Assembly: GCF_002775205.1 (NCBI RefSeq)
Contig: NC_036448.1
Span: 5,358,572 to 5,422,571 of the forward strand
Length of the DNA stretch: 64,000 nucleotides
Origin: Xiphophorus maculatus
Taxonomy: Eukaryota; Chordata; Actinopteri; Cyprinodontiformes; Poeciliidae
Direction of reading: 5' to 3'
Part shown: one piece after another, positions 11,345 through 26,300 of the stretch
Layout: each line of letters opens with the position of its first letter
How positions within the stretch are numbered: position 1 is the stretch's first letter
Translations under genes and position numbers: made by a program
Notes under the pieces: generated by a model
Database searches by the model: none
The model's input: the letters and a program-made list of their open reading frames with translations, nothing else
What the model was told of the DNA's origin: nothing

Positions 11345-14300
11345 GTACGTTCAGTTCTAACAGAGCAATTTTTAAGTTTCGTTGACAGGCTGGTGTCTGT
11401 TTAGTGAAGTGTTTCTCAATTCCGGTCCTCAGGCCCCCTCTGCCCTGCATGTTTTAGGTGGTCCCCTTCTGTCACACACCTGGATTGAATCTGTGGCTGA
11501 TTAACAGGCTTCTGCAGTACTTGATGACTGCAGAAGGGATCATGCAATCATTTGGATCAGCTGTTCTGAAATAGAGCCACATCTAAAACATGCAGAGCAG
11601 GGGGGCCTGAGGACCGGAATTGAGAAGCGCTGGTTTAGTAGTACATGATGAAGCATAAGATGGATAAACGGACTGAGGCATTATTAGAGGCCCTGATTGG
11701 GTGAGGCATTAAGAAAAGGTCTTGGCTACGTTTTGTCCTCCTACGCACGATTATGACTAGAGATGAACCAAGAAATTGACTTATGACTGGAAACAAGTGA
11801 CTTTTTTTCAATGACTTTTCCTGACCTGTCACTGAAACCCAAGATTGTGATGTTTTTCCAATCAGTAGCTGTAGCTACATTTCCATTACAAACGTTTTAG
11901 ATTTCACCAATGTCAGAAAAACATGAATTCACAATTGCTTCGTTTGCATTAAATAAGAAACAAAATTAAAAACGCATGTTCAAGTAATTTAAAAACTTGA
12001 CGCGCCATCATCCTCCATCATCCACCGTCATCCATCTACCACTTCCTGTTGTCTTCTTTGTGGTTTGCACCAGTGGCAACAGCCAGTTGTTGAGCACATG
12101 ACTGGGGTGATGTGAAAAAAGTGTTTCCGTTGCAGTTTTACGAAATAGACCGTCTATGTTGTGAAAATGTGGTTAAAAACTGCTAATTAAAAACAGACAT
12201 CCAGGGCCTGAAGAGGTATGTAGTTTTTATCTTTTTCCTCCACTTGTCTCATCTCCTCAATTAACAATGTCTGGACTGTGAATGCATGAAAAATATTCAG
12301 CTTATGGGAGCTCTTTTCAGACGGGTGTAAAACGATTAGGAATAGAAACAGGTCGGTAATCAACTGGCTGGTTTTGCTAGTCTGGCAGACAGTGAAGAAA
12401 ACCCTGCACCTTGTTACGGATGGAGCTAAATAACATCAGACAAGGAGGAAAAGAAACCGCCAATCAGTCAGGTCCACTGAGAGCCTTCGTGTCTCATCTC
12501 AGGGATCCAGATGTAGTAACAGCCATCCCCATGTAGCCCCAGGGTTCGGTGGCACAGTGATTCAGGTGTCACAGACAGGGTAATTCACACCATGTCACCG
12601 CGGCGAACAGCATAAGTGATCTGATTGGAAGAGGCATCCTCTGCGCGCTGAAAGCTTGAACCGGGATTGGATTGGCTTTGAGCAGGAAGACGCAGAGCGC
12701 TACAGAGGGCGGGATTGTCTTTGAGGTCGACTGAACCAGCAGGAGCTCCAGCGTTTGCCTTCCACTTTTTCATCCTGCAGTCTTTTCCCCTCGTCTCTCC
12801 ATCTACCATCAAAGCCGCTGCAGCTAGTTCAGTGGGTTTCGGCTATTGTGAGCTTGCAGTAACAAGGTCGCGGGGGCCAGGTCCTCGGTGGCTGTTTCAC
12901 GAGTTCTGTCGGATCGCTCTGATAAATGGCTCGGCTGGAGGAGGGCCCATCGATTTGAGTTAAGTGGAGAGGTGGGGAGGGGTGACGAGGGCGAGGGGGA
13001 GCGGCCGCCAGACGGCTCAGGAGAAGGGACTATCTGCACAAAGTATCAGCCTCTGCCTTTAACATGTTAATCACATGGTCCAGGAACCATCACAAGCACT
13101 GAAGAGGTGATTTAGATCTATATGGAGTAGAATTGGGTCCGCATGCAGAATATATGTATGCAGATGGATATGTGGGTTCGGCCGCGTGGTGATTCTAGAT
13201 GTCTTATTTGTGAAGGACACTACTTCTTATTTGTGAAGGACACTACTTCACACCACTCTACGGAACGTAGAGTGGTGTGAAAAAGTGTTTGCCCCTTATA
13301 GATTTGACTTTTTGTCACTTTTCTACGGCCAGGATTTTAACATGTCCGTTTTGGTTACTTGCGCAGATTTTAACGCATTATAATTTGAACAATTGATTTA
13401 CTTTTATTTATTTATTTTTTTACATCCAGTGATTCCAGCCGGACCCTTCATATACTCTCGTTTCTGTAAATCTGACGCACGAGCGACGGCCGACAGAGCC
13501 ATTTCTCTTGGTCAGCAAAAGACAACCTGACGGGACGCTGGAAAAAAAAACAATTGTTGTTTTCAAGCTGTGCTAAAAGGAGTTGGCACAACAAGTTCAA
13601 GCCCAAAAAAAGCATTTCGATGCCAAACTTGTTGCGGATGTCCCCGACGCCAACGTCAGCGTCCTAACTTGACATATCTAAAGGATTTTTTTAAAGAGGT
13701 TCCATGAATAATCACTTGAAATCTGTGTAGAATGGCACTTTGCATCAATCTGACGGTTGAATAACCTAAGTAATGGATTAAAAACAAAAAATATATTTGC
13801 TGTTGAACTCCTATATTTATTAGATAATTTAGCAGTAAAATGGGTTTTTGAATTGAAAATTTTTCTTATTACATTGATATGTAGTTTTTGATTAAAATGT
13901 GGTTAATTACAGACCCTGCAATTAACTCTATTAAAAAATTCTAATCGAGTCCCTCTACTACATTTTCCAGATCGTCAAACGTATGTTGAAAACAAGTGGC
14001 GGGAAATCTATCTGTTTAGAAATACACCACCCTTCTTGTTTAGTCATGAATAAACCGTAATTAATCAGTTTCATTTATAACACCCAGGCCTGATTACTGC
14101 CATATGTGCAGAATCAGGGAAACACTTACACAGAAGCGGGCTGCTGCTTTTCCTGGTTCGGACCGCTCGCTGCGCTCGGCAGAGCCGTGGATTTTGTGCT
14201 CTACCAGAAAAGCCAGATCAAAAACGTCTGGATATCAGTTTTTGACCTTGACCTTGAGTGCAAATGAGGTTTTGCAGCGGCGCAAAGGACTCCAGCAACC

Positions 14301-17300
14301 CCACCTCTGATTGACTCGGAGATGCTGGGATTGGATCCGACGGCGATGCTGCGGTGTGACCTTAAATGGGCTGTTCACGCTTTAAAATCCTCCAATGTGG
14401 CTGAATTAAAACACATCTGTGAAAACAAGTGGACAAAATCCGTGGCTAGTTAATCTCAAAAGGGTTGGTGGCAGCTGTCAAGGATGAAACAATCAGTTAT
14501 TGCGCTTAGGGGGCAATTGCTTGTTCAGATACGATCAGATTGGTTTGGATAGCTTTTCCCCTTGCCATGATATACTAAGTTTTGTTTCTGCTCTTGTCTA
14601 AATGTATCGAGGACGAAGCCAAAACCAACCTGAGGTAAATGTGCATCTTAATGCTTTCTGACTTCCCCGTTCTCGTGACAACTCTCAAGGCTAGTCTCTT
14701 CAAATAAAGGCAGCAATCTAAAAAATCTAAAAATAGTGAAAGTATACTCCCAAAACTTCAACAGGTTGAACTGCCGGGAGAAGAATATTGCTAAATGGTT
14801 GAGAGTTGTTGGAAAGCCATAGAAAGGTAGTAATGTCTTTAAAAACTCATGTGCCAGTTTGCTGTGCGACTTTGTTTGAGAGTGTGAGACATGTTTTCTT
14901 TCTGTGCATGCATGCTGAGTCACTAGGATGCAGGTTTTTGTTTTTTTGTTCATGTAAAACATAGGAGTTGAAGAAGCTTCAGTGTTGTTGGGTCCCATTG
15001 CTCTTCTGTGCAAAAGACAGAAGGTAAAGATTGTGACATTTAGACTCGTCTATTGTCTAAATGTGTCAAAGCCAAGGAAAAGTGTTATCTTTTTTGCTAT
15101 TAACAGCAGTAAGCCTGTCACAACAACAGATTCTGCTGGATGATAAATCGTCCTGAGGAATTATCGCGATAAATGTGGATGTTTTGAGACCATTTCAAAG
15201 AAATATGTTTGCCATGTTGTGAAGAAATTCGGACGCAAATGCAGCAGGCAAAAGACTTAAAATTCTGTAAACTTACAAAAATGCGAACAATTTCACAATG
15301 AAGATATGTAAAAAATAAAATAACTATTTTAACAAATTCAGTTGTTTGCACAATAATTGGTGCCCTTTGTGAATGTCTTGTAGAGCTCCTCTTGCCTTTA
15401 AAGGCAGCATTTTTCTACTGTTTCATGTCAACAGGTTGGAACATTTGGAGAGTTTGACCCTTGACCTCTTTGTATCTTCTCTCTGGATTGGAGACTTGAT
15501 TACTCTTTTGATCCACGGTCTTCAGCTCAAGCCGCAATGTTTCTACACTGTCTCGGTCTGGAGGCTGCGATGGCCATAGAAGAGTGATAATTATGGTAAC
15601 CCATACTTGTGTTGATTTGGCCAAAGGTTTTAAATCATTCTACATCAATGTATTACTTGAAAATGGTCTCAAAACATCAATATTATCGTTCATCGCGATA
15701 ATTACTGGGACGATTTATCGTCCAGCAAAAAATAGGTGTTGTGACAGGCCTACCGCTGATGCCATAGACTTTAACAAGAGTCACAGGGTGTTGAAATGTG
15801 AAACAGTCCCAAAGCATCACAGATCCTCCGCCATGCTTGGGCATGAGGAGGTTTCCACATAATCATCTTTTGCTTCACAACAGACACATCTGAAGGGTTA
15901 GCTGCTTAAAACATCAATACTAATCATATCAGATTGAATCATCCCAGGAAGGTTTAGCAAAGTTTACTGTGACGTAGCGTTCTATTGCCTTTAAATGGTT
16001 GCTATGGTGACCCCAAGGTTTGTCTTTTTTTCTGCAACAGTGAACTTTATTTTTTAAACTCCTTATCGTATGTGATATGGATTATGGACAAGAGGCAAAC
16101 AGGCAAAAGTCTTGGACTTTGAGTTTATGTCACATTTTTAGCCAACCTGGTGAAACAGGAAGTTGTAGGATTCCACAACTTCCTGTTTCCTAACCCTAAC
16201 CCCATTAATTAAAATGTGAAATTTAACTAAAAAAAAAAACCAAACTTTTTGTCACATTTGTTTTAAAGGTACTTCTAAGTGTTGCAATAATTTTGAGAAC
16301 GGGATTTATTGTTTAGAACAAAACAATGTGCTCTGTTTTTAGTGTATGTTGCTATTGCAGCAAAACTGATGACTATTAACGCATCTTCACCAGGGACAGT
16401 AACAAATCTGCGGATTGATACTTAAACATCGCCACCAGACCTTTATGCTTTACGCTCAAATCCAGGTATGAATACTTTCAATATGGCAGTCAGTAGTTCA
16501 GATTTTATTTCAACATCGGAACGAACACAGATATTAATATCGAATTGGTGCATCTCTACTGAAAACATCAGTGACGGACATAATGTAGAGATTAGGGGAA
16601 GGAAAAATACCCCAGCTGTGGGGTGTAAATGTTATTCAGTTTCCATCCAACACAAATTATAACTGTGGCATCCCACCAAGAAAAGAAAATCCTGGCTTAG
16701 CCGTCCCTGACAAAGCGTATTTAAAGAGGCTAGAACAGAGTAGCATACTCCTCAGCTATGAGTAATTGCCCAGTCCTGATAGCTGATGGATTTAACGTTA
16801 GCTTTGTTGTTCATGGCGTTTCCAGCTAATGGCTAAATATAGATTCCAGTCGGATCCTCTAATGCATCATGTGCTGCTTTCCCCCCTCCGCCTCCCTCTC
16901 TTTACTTCTCATGCAGTTCTAATGGGCCTGAGATGAGCGCGGCACATTAACGCGATGCTGGACGCGCTCACTCGCATCGGGGACGCACGGCGGCAACGTC
17001 TGCTCTGTAAAAGCTAAAGTGCCGGTCGGTCCGCACGTCCATAGGACTTCCTTTCATGTGTGACTTTACTATCGCCATAGCAACTGTTGCTCTCCGACTG
17101 TAATCTGTGCACAAGAAACGTTTAAAAAAAAAGAGAAAAAAAGGGCAAACCAGAGGAAGACGGAGATAACGAGCTGACCAGACACTGAGGCAGCATGTCA
17201 GATGAAAGCCTGTTTTTTCTTTTTTTTTACATTGCCTGTTGAAGTTGGGTCTGTCCGCCTTCCTCGTGTTCTGCTGCTCTGCTTTTAAAGCGAGCATTCA

Positions 17301-20300
17301 CAACTTATAAAGTGGGATTCTTTTAAAAGGTTGTTAGCGGGTCATGGGTTATATGCGGTAGATAAGCCGTTGTCAACATGACAGAGTTGGTTTGTCCTCT
17401 CTGAAGCAATAGCCATTTGCTTCAGACTCTTATTTACTGTTGTTCAGACATGAACCGCTTCCAACCTTTCAACAGCACCGCGTTTGAAAAATTGTGAACC
17501 ATCCCTTCATGGCACAGAGGTACAATATGATGAAAATCTAGACGGACCCTCAGGGACGATGGTAATTTTCGAGCCGATTTGCTGTGTAAGGACAGGCTTG
17601 TGCCATCCACGCCGCTTCAGAGCACACTTTGATCACGCCCCGTCGACTTCTCTGGGACTTTGTACGTAGAGCCACGTGCATTTCTGATTGCTGAGACCAC
17701 AAAGACAGGAGAGGGCAGATTAATTCACTAGTCATTTGTCATGCAGTAAAAACCTCGTTCGTACCTGCTCTGCTCTCCTCTGTCAGTCCAATGACAACCG
17801 AATGTGTCAGTGTAATGTCTAAATTACCACCCCGGTGCTTATGCTCAAAGATTTAGGATGGCAATCTGTCCAAGTCGGGATTAGCAACTTTAGATGTGTT
17901 GCTTTTGAAAAGTGCAAACTTTGGCAGAAGGAGGTGCACGGGGCATGTTGTTTTTCGGACAACTGACTATTAAAGGACGCTGCAGCTTCTCGTCTTCTGG
18001 CGTCCTTCATATTCAATGGAGTTTGATACGTTAGCACTGTAGCCTCCCCCATGGCTTTCTGTTACAGTAGCATGTGAAGATGTGAAACAAGAAAAAACAA
18101 AAGCCTTGTCAGCTCCTGCATCCATAATTTGGTCACCAGATAAGCCAGGTGGTGATGGATTGTTTTTGTGGCTGGTGAAATATTTTCCTCCATGAGCTCC
18201 ACAGCAACAGAATCAAACAAAACAGAGAACTAAACTGGAATAACTAACTAAATAAAATGAGACAGTGACATCAAAGCAGCAGAACATTGGTAATTCCACG
18301 TTCTCGATCCCAGTACATGCGCTCTATTCACAGGAAGAGTGCCTTGAAGCAAACACATACTTTACAAATGCGTCCGAACCTGATGTTCTATAACAGCTTC
18401 TTTGTTTCCTCATGTTCAGACCTCAGTAAAATGTATTTTTCAGTATGACGGGATGACAGCAGGGAAATTGAAAAGTGAAACAAAAGCTTTACAATATGGC
18501 TGGATCCCACTGAGTTTAGTGCCTTTCCACGAAAACTTTGCATATCCTCTTCAAGAATGAAAATGTTTTTTTTCTTTACCTTTAAACTGTCACTGTCCCT
18601 TTAGCATTCAAATATGCATTGATATTTACATTAATTTTAACCTTGTGACCTTTTTGAACTGAAACACCTGGAGCAAAGTGAAACGCCTGACCTGTTCCAA
18701 ACGTCACAGAGGCTGATGTGAACGCTTTAATCGATTTTTGAGCAGCTTTACTTTTCTATCAGAGCTGGCCTGAACGTAGGCAAGATGTTCCTTCCTGTAG
18801 GCGTTTGAAGTGGAAAGGTCACGGCTATAACAGACATGGAGCACCAGTTTCCCCACACATGAACAAAACACCCATTACCAACTGTTTCCTTCACTATCTG
18901 CCATTTATTCAGGTAAAATAACAGCCTTGCGGCGCTATTATCCAAAGCCCGCTCTCGACCAACACCCGTCAGCACAGAGCATGATACTCAGCTGCAGAAA
19001 ACACCATAAAAAATAACCTCATGCCCCCAAACACCAGTTATTCAGGACAAGACTCTTACTCACTGAACCACACAGATACAAAGAGCTCCGTCAACCTGGA
19101 CAGTTAATGTTGCTGAATCCTTTGTGTTGCTGCAAATCCGTTGATCAATGCCTGGGTTGCCTTTACAACGGCTCAACCTGGGTTAAGCTGAAACGCTGGA
19201 CAAGAAAACAGGGAAAGAAACTATAAAAACACTCCAGGAAACCACTCAGTCTCACCAGCAGGAGTTTATTAAGAAGTTCACAAGACCAAACTTTTTTTTT
19301 TGATAGACTCCAAAGAGAATTTACTTGCCGTTCTCACCTTTACAAACCCAGAACTTCTTCAACCATCGCTGGGAACACAAGAACCTCGATACTGTGCTTC
19401 ATTTTTAACATCAGCGAGGTTGAATGAGGGAACATCAGCTGCTGTTAGTGTCAGCAAATGCGTTTGCGTGTGTTTGCTGAGGCCTACGAGTTACGCCGCG
19501 CACACGGAGGAGGCAGATGGTGGGGACAGATTTTCCATTCTCGGATATTCGTTTTCTTTACCGCGTCTTATAGGCATCTGCTCCGATAGGGTTTACCTTG
19601 TGTTGCTTTTCCCTTTTCTTTTCTTTTTTCTTTCATGAAATATGAAATCCTGTGTGCTGAGATATGGGAAATAATTGTGACCGTCGCAGCTTTCATGTTG
19701 ATGAATTAAAATAGGATGGTGTGCGGCGTGTCCTGCCAGATGGGAGGGGAGAAGGGGGGCAGTGTGGACACCATGAGACGCTCTCAGAAAGGTTCCGAGG
19801 TTAACCTGCCTCGATGCTTGCATCCCCAACAAAAACTTCCCTGTTGCCAAGTCCTTATATCTGGGGGGGCACTTCTGACTCTCCATCTGTTACCATCTGT
19901 GCCTTCGCTGTCCCTGTTCTACTGTGGCAAGGAAAACCATTCAGAGACGGGCTCCGAAACGGCACGGAGCACGGCGAACAGTAAACGTTCCCTCTGTGGC
20001 CCTGGAGCACAGCTTCAGTGTCGGGTAGGGGATTACAATGTTTGAAACCCTTTGACATCCTGTAGTCTGAGCTGCATTTTTGAAAACGTTACTTCATTCT
20101 GTTCCAGTTTCTGTCATCATCTTAAGACATGAGGGCAAGAGGAACTTCTGCTAAGATAGAGTTGGAATTGGGTGTCTTTCCACCTGACAACTACAAACGT
20201 CAACGTCTTCCATTGGGATTTGTTTGTTGGAAACCAACAAAATGTAGCGCATATGTACCGAATGGATCATGATGTGTCATCGTTCACATTTTTTTCATGA

Positions 20301-23300
20301 ATACCAATCTAAACTAGTTCGTACTTAGCCGTCGGCGTTTTGATACCGACGGATGAAATCTTCAGGAGCCTTCAGGACTCACCTATTCAGAATATCGTCC
20401 TCCTGTGTGTAACTGAAATACATTTTAAATCCAACTATTTTTAAGATATCGGAGGCTTGTTAGAGAACATTAGTGAAACAAAAAGCATCACATGGTAACT
20501 CTACAGACTTCAGGTGAGAGAGTTGAATGTCAGAACTAACCATCCGTCCATTGTCTATACTAGTGGTTCCCAAAGTGTGGGGCGCACCCTCTACCGTGCC
20601 ATTGCAGGGTGGCGCGGGAAGCGGTATGGATGAATGGGGGGAAAAAAAAGGTTACACAAAAGTGTTTCCCTGTAAAGATGGTTTGTAGTGTGTTTTGTTG
20701 CAACCTGAACTGTGAAATTAACTTCAGTGGAGTTTGAAAACAAAATATGTGTGTAGGCTTATGTCTGGTTGAATGATGCGTGTGCCCTGTTGATTCTTTT
20801 TTTTTCTTTTTTGGGGGGGTTTAAATGGGGGGCCCAGGAAATCTTTGGGAACCATTGCTCTATACAGCCTATCCTCATAGGATTGCTGGTTGGCTGGTGC
20901 CTTTTGTCCAACAGTCACTGGCCAAAAAGCAGGACATATTCAACTTGGACAGATTAGCTGATCTAACAGTCATAGTTTTTAACTGAGGAAGCCGGAGAGA
21001 ACCCACACATCCACAGGGAGAACATGCAAACTCCATATAGGCTGGGATTTGAACCTAGGACCTCGCTGCAAGACAACATTACCACCAACTGTTCTGCAAC
21101 AGGAAACCCTCAATAATTAATGTCTATGACTACATGACACATCTGAGCTAACTAACTAAATGTTGCTGCACATCTGTCATCTTACTTCAAACCTGATTTT
21201 CTTTTTCTAGTGAGCCCCCCAAAAAAAATTTACTTAACTAATTTTTACTCCTCTTAAAGGTGAAAAATATTTTTTTTTCCTAACTCATGTTTTTTTTATA
21301 TTTTATAATGTCAATTGCAATGAATGCTACGACCTAATGACCGTACAATGCCATGAAAACATAAGAACAAAGTCTATACATTTCACATATTGATTTTATG
21401 TAAAGACTAATTACGTGTGACCTCAACCTTTGAATCTGGGGGTCTGAGTCTTTGTTAATCAGAAATAGTACATAGAACACAACGTAGAGAACGTAGAATA
21501 CAAAATATACCTTTGCCTTCAATATTGTATTACTGAACCAAATGCATTCTCATGACAATATAAAATAGATGTGAAATCACAAATTAGCCATAAAATACTA
21601 TGAATAATTATTTCTTGTTCTCCTCTGAAAAGAGCCGGACCCCAGTCATACAGCCAGAGCTTTAATTAAACCTTATTCATGTGTTAGAATGGCCCAGTCA
21701 AAGTTCAGGTCTTGGGACTGAATTGAAAAATCTGAAGTATGACTTAAAAATTTGCTGTTCACAGATGTTTTCCTTCCAGTTTCACCGAGCTTATAATGTA
21801 TTGTAAAAAGATGTCGGTGCCTAGAAACCCCAAACTGGGAGAGACGTTCCTCAACATAGAAATACAAGTAAAGTGATCAAAAAAAAAATTCACTTCACAC
21901 TTTAAGGTTTAAACCTCCTGTTATGTTCCGGGTCAAATTGACCCGTTTTAAAGTTTAAACATTTTTTTTACAAATAGTTGGAAGTATTTTCTTTGCATGA
22001 AACTTTTTCTACTTGTCTTAATAGGTGCACTCTACATATAAATTGAAAATTTATTCATTTTACACATTTGCACCAACCCCTAGGTCTACTTTTTACATAG
22101 ATACTGTTCGGGTCAATTGGACCCGGCAGTCAGGTTAAAGTGCAAAAAAAGATTAAAAAATTTCCATTTCTATATGTTTCCTTGCAGCTATGAACCATAT
22201 TTCGCCACACACACACAAACACTCCACCACACACACACATGGGCATGTGCACACCCACAAGCCCATTTTCTCACTATTCTCTTTACTTTACTAGGAAACT
22301 GCGAGAAAGCAGGTGTTCACACAACGTTTGACGGGAATCGTTTCTGTTCCCGTGGACAAACTCCACTCACACTGAGTGACACTCGGCAGAAGTGGAGGAA
22401 AACATAAATACTCTCTGCATGACTCATTTATCTTGATTTTAATCAGCGGGTCAATATGACCCTGAACAGTATGTGTGTCTCAAATTCAATTATAAAAATC
22501 ACCATTGAAAAAAACAAAGAAGTGTAGTATAAAATAATTTACCAAAGATCAATTTCAAGGAAATTATTGTTTTTTTGTGTCTAGGTTTTTTTCAGGAATT
22601 TACATTTTTTATGTCCAAATGAGTAAATGAGTAGGTTGTCGATATTAATCCTTAATTTCTGAGAAATAAAAAAACATCATTGCACAAATATTGATTGAAA
22701 TGATTAATATTGGAGTTAATAATCAGATACAAAAAAGGTTTTGGAAGAATTTTTTGGTTTCTGACACTAGTGCATGATTAAACACTCCCCAGGTCAAATT
22801 GACCCACAAACATTTTTGCTGTACCCTAGAAACGACCATAACAGGAGGGTTAAATGTAAAAAATCCTCTGTTCTGGTGTAATCACATAGAATTCCAATAA
22901 AGCGTGCTGATGTTTCGGTTTGCATTGTGAATAAGTGTAAAAAAAAAAAAGAAAAAAGCAACACCGAAAAGCTGGTGTATGAATACTTTTGCCCTGTGCT
23001 TGCACATTAGAACAGCAGGCCTCTGACCGCCGGTGTGTGGCGTCGTGCGCGTCGCACGCAGCAGGCAACTCTTTGTCAGGCAAATCTCCAGTCTATTTCT
23101 TCACAAACAAAATCATTGTGAGGGCCGTTCAGCTCTGGCCTTCCAGAAAGCCGGAAGAATATATGTGTGTCACCTCCCTTCACGAGCGCTAACACAAACA
23201 CACACCTTCCCTTCCTCACCTCTTCGATCTGACAGAGTGCAGCAACATGAAACAGCATGCCCCTCAGCTCTTTGGTTTTCAAAATACAGCACGCTCGCTC

Positions 23301-26300
23301 TTCTCCATCTGAACCCGGAGCACGTAGCACACGAGTTACGCCATGTGCCGACTCGAGACGCTAGTTCCCTCTGCTTTTTTTTTATTTTTTATTTTTTTAA
23401 TGATCATCCATCTGTGCGTAAACCTCAAAATTTCTCCTGAAGTATTATTTGGCGGGTGGAGGGTGGGATGAGTGAAAGGCACGCTCGCATGTAAAGAAAC
23501 AAAATGGCACGGAGAGTCTGGTTAGAGCTCATCTTGAGAGAGCATCGCTGAATTGGGCCGATTGTGTTTAAAATGCAAGTGGAGCAGCATGCATTTTGCA
23601 TTACATTAGAGAGCGAGTGAGTCAGGAAGATCAGGCGAGAGAGAGCGCACAACGCCGTGTGAATAGATTGTAGATACAGCAAGAGGGTTGGTTTGAACAA
23701 CAACGATCATTGCAGCGGAAACATTTCCCGTGCGCCTCCTGCTCTGCTTCTTATTCAGTCCGTCGATGGATCCTGAACGTCCGCATCCGACTGTGGGCTG
23801 CTAAATGCACTGCGGAGTCTCCACGTACCGCGGGTCTCAAAAGTCCACCCTGTTAAAATTCCAGGTTTGGAGATCTTGATAAATAATTTCCAAACCTCTC
23901 CCATGACTGATGCAACACATGTCCAGTACAGTTCAACTGGGGGGAAAAAATCTGCAAAGGGGAGAAAGTCAAAGAATAATAAAAAAGCTGCTGTAGCGTC
24001 GCTGCAAGTGTGGACACCCTGTAACTAATACCTTCTTGAAAGGCCTTTAGATTGAACTTCAGCATTCGGGCTTATTCAGTTTACACCTGTCACCATTTCT
24101 GGTGAATCTGTTGAATCAGAGATAAACTTTGGCCATTCTAGTCAGTATTTGCTTGACATTTGCATCCTCTACTACCTAATGCCATAGTTTCCAGATAGGT
24201 TACAAAAGAAAATGATAATGTAACCATTAAAAGGTATCAGTCAGGAGATGTGAACAAAATATTCCTCCGGGTATCCCCTCAAAAAGCTGCTAGGCCCGGT
24301 GCTAGGGATGCTAAGCCAGTCCTCTGCGGGGGCCCTCTGTGTTTTGTTAAAAAAAAGAAAATGGTAAAAGTTACCAAAATTTGGAGGTGTATGAACAGGG
24401 ATCCGAATTTGGAAATAATAGCGTGTGAGGTCAACGGGTAGGAAGGACAACGCAAGTGGTGTGCACCACCTTGCGCCCAGTCCATCACGTCAACTATAGA
24501 CCTAGCTTAACCCGTCAATGCTGTCACAGCTACTGGAGTATAAAAAAATAGTTTTTTTATATTGGTGTATTTAAAATAAACTATGCTTAGCCTGGTGGGG
24601 GGGCATGTAAAGCCTGGAGGCCCGCCAGGCTTATAATCAATGATGGCATAGTTACTTTGAAAAGTAACTTTAATCAGATTAGTGATTACTCCTTGAAAAA
24701 GTAACTTAGATTACCGACTATTTGATTTGGGAAGTAACTAAGTTACATTAAAACTAGCTTTCTTAGTTACTATCAGCAGCTGCTAACAACAACAACGCTC
24801 TGACGTTGATCTTTGCCAAAACTTAATTGTAAGTTATTTTATAAAGGCAACATCTACAATGTGCCTCCACTTATAAGATTGAACAGAAGAGGAGATTTTT
24901 TTTAATGGTTACAACAGCACAAAAAAAAACTTTAGTAATTTGTGCGTGTTTTTGTGTGCTCTACTATTGTCTGGAAAACTGAGAAGGATTTTTAAGCCCC
25001 GTTAGCTCGACATCATTCACAGCAAGTATATTACCTGTCAAGTTTTATCAAGTCTGGTTTCCCACTTGAAAGGGATGGTCTGTACTGTGAATCTTAACTG
25101 GATTTCACTCCAAGAGCCTTCACTTTAGCTGATCCGTCTTTATTTTTATATGATGGTCATCATAGTTTTTAGCCTTCCAGCCACAGGGGTGAAAAACCTC
25201 AAAAGAAACAGAAACACATCTATTACATTTTGAAATAAACAATATAAATACATTGTGAAATAATCAGATTTCCACCCCTTTAAACCAATTATTCCAAAAG
25301 TATAATAGCAAATATTTTATAGTAAAATTCAACACCAATAAATTAGCATATTTATCAACATTTCTTAAATATATTTAGTCAAAATTCTATTCAACATTTA
25401 TTCATTTTTTCACTTTCTACCATAAACAATAAACACCAAGTGATTTTTTTATTTATTTATTTGATTTGAATATTAAAACTGTTCAGTACAACAATCAATC
25501 AGAGTCCATGTGCTGCTCCAATGAGACTCAGGAAATAAGGAGCCGCATTGTGAGGCTTACCGGCCGTCCTTCACATTTCGTAGAAAACTTTTGCACAGTT
25601 CTGAATTCATGTGCTACCAGCACTGTTTGCTGTTTGCTTCCCATGCGGTGGCACTTCTTCAGACAGGAGTGACGGGTCAGTCACACCTGCGCTCTCTGAT
25701 TGCTAGGAGTTTGAGTCCACCTGGTTCTCATCGCTAACCAGAAGAGAAACTGCAGAAAGGTGCAACAGAGGGGAGTGGCTACCCGGCGGTTCGCCAGAAC
25801 ATTAACAAAGACACAGCGGGACGGATCATCCGGGGAATGATGGACAGACAGGGAGAGTCTGACTAAAACTAACTGGGTGCCAAACAAATTCTGGGATTTA
25901 TTATGTGTCTCTGCTCGTTTCCAAGCCCAAATGAGCAACTTCACGTTCAGAAACGAGCCCAAAACAGCGCAACCAGCGACTCGTTAAATTTGGAAGCGAC
26001 TTTAGAAAATAAAACAAGCCCAAAGCCGCTTGTGATAGTCGGACTTGGCGGAAGAAACTCAAAATAGTTCCTGTTTTTCCACCTCCCTCCATTGTTTACG
26101 TTTCTGTCGCTGCTGATACTGTCGCGTAGAAACGGCGGTCTCTCCCAAAGACTCATAGAGGAAATACAATTAAATTACGAAAGAAAATAGTAACGCAAAG
26201 TGATTTCGATAAGTAACTGTATTCTGACTACTGGATTTGAAGTAGCAACGCGTTAGATTACTCGTTACTGAAAAAAGGGGTCCGACATCAGTAACGCGTT

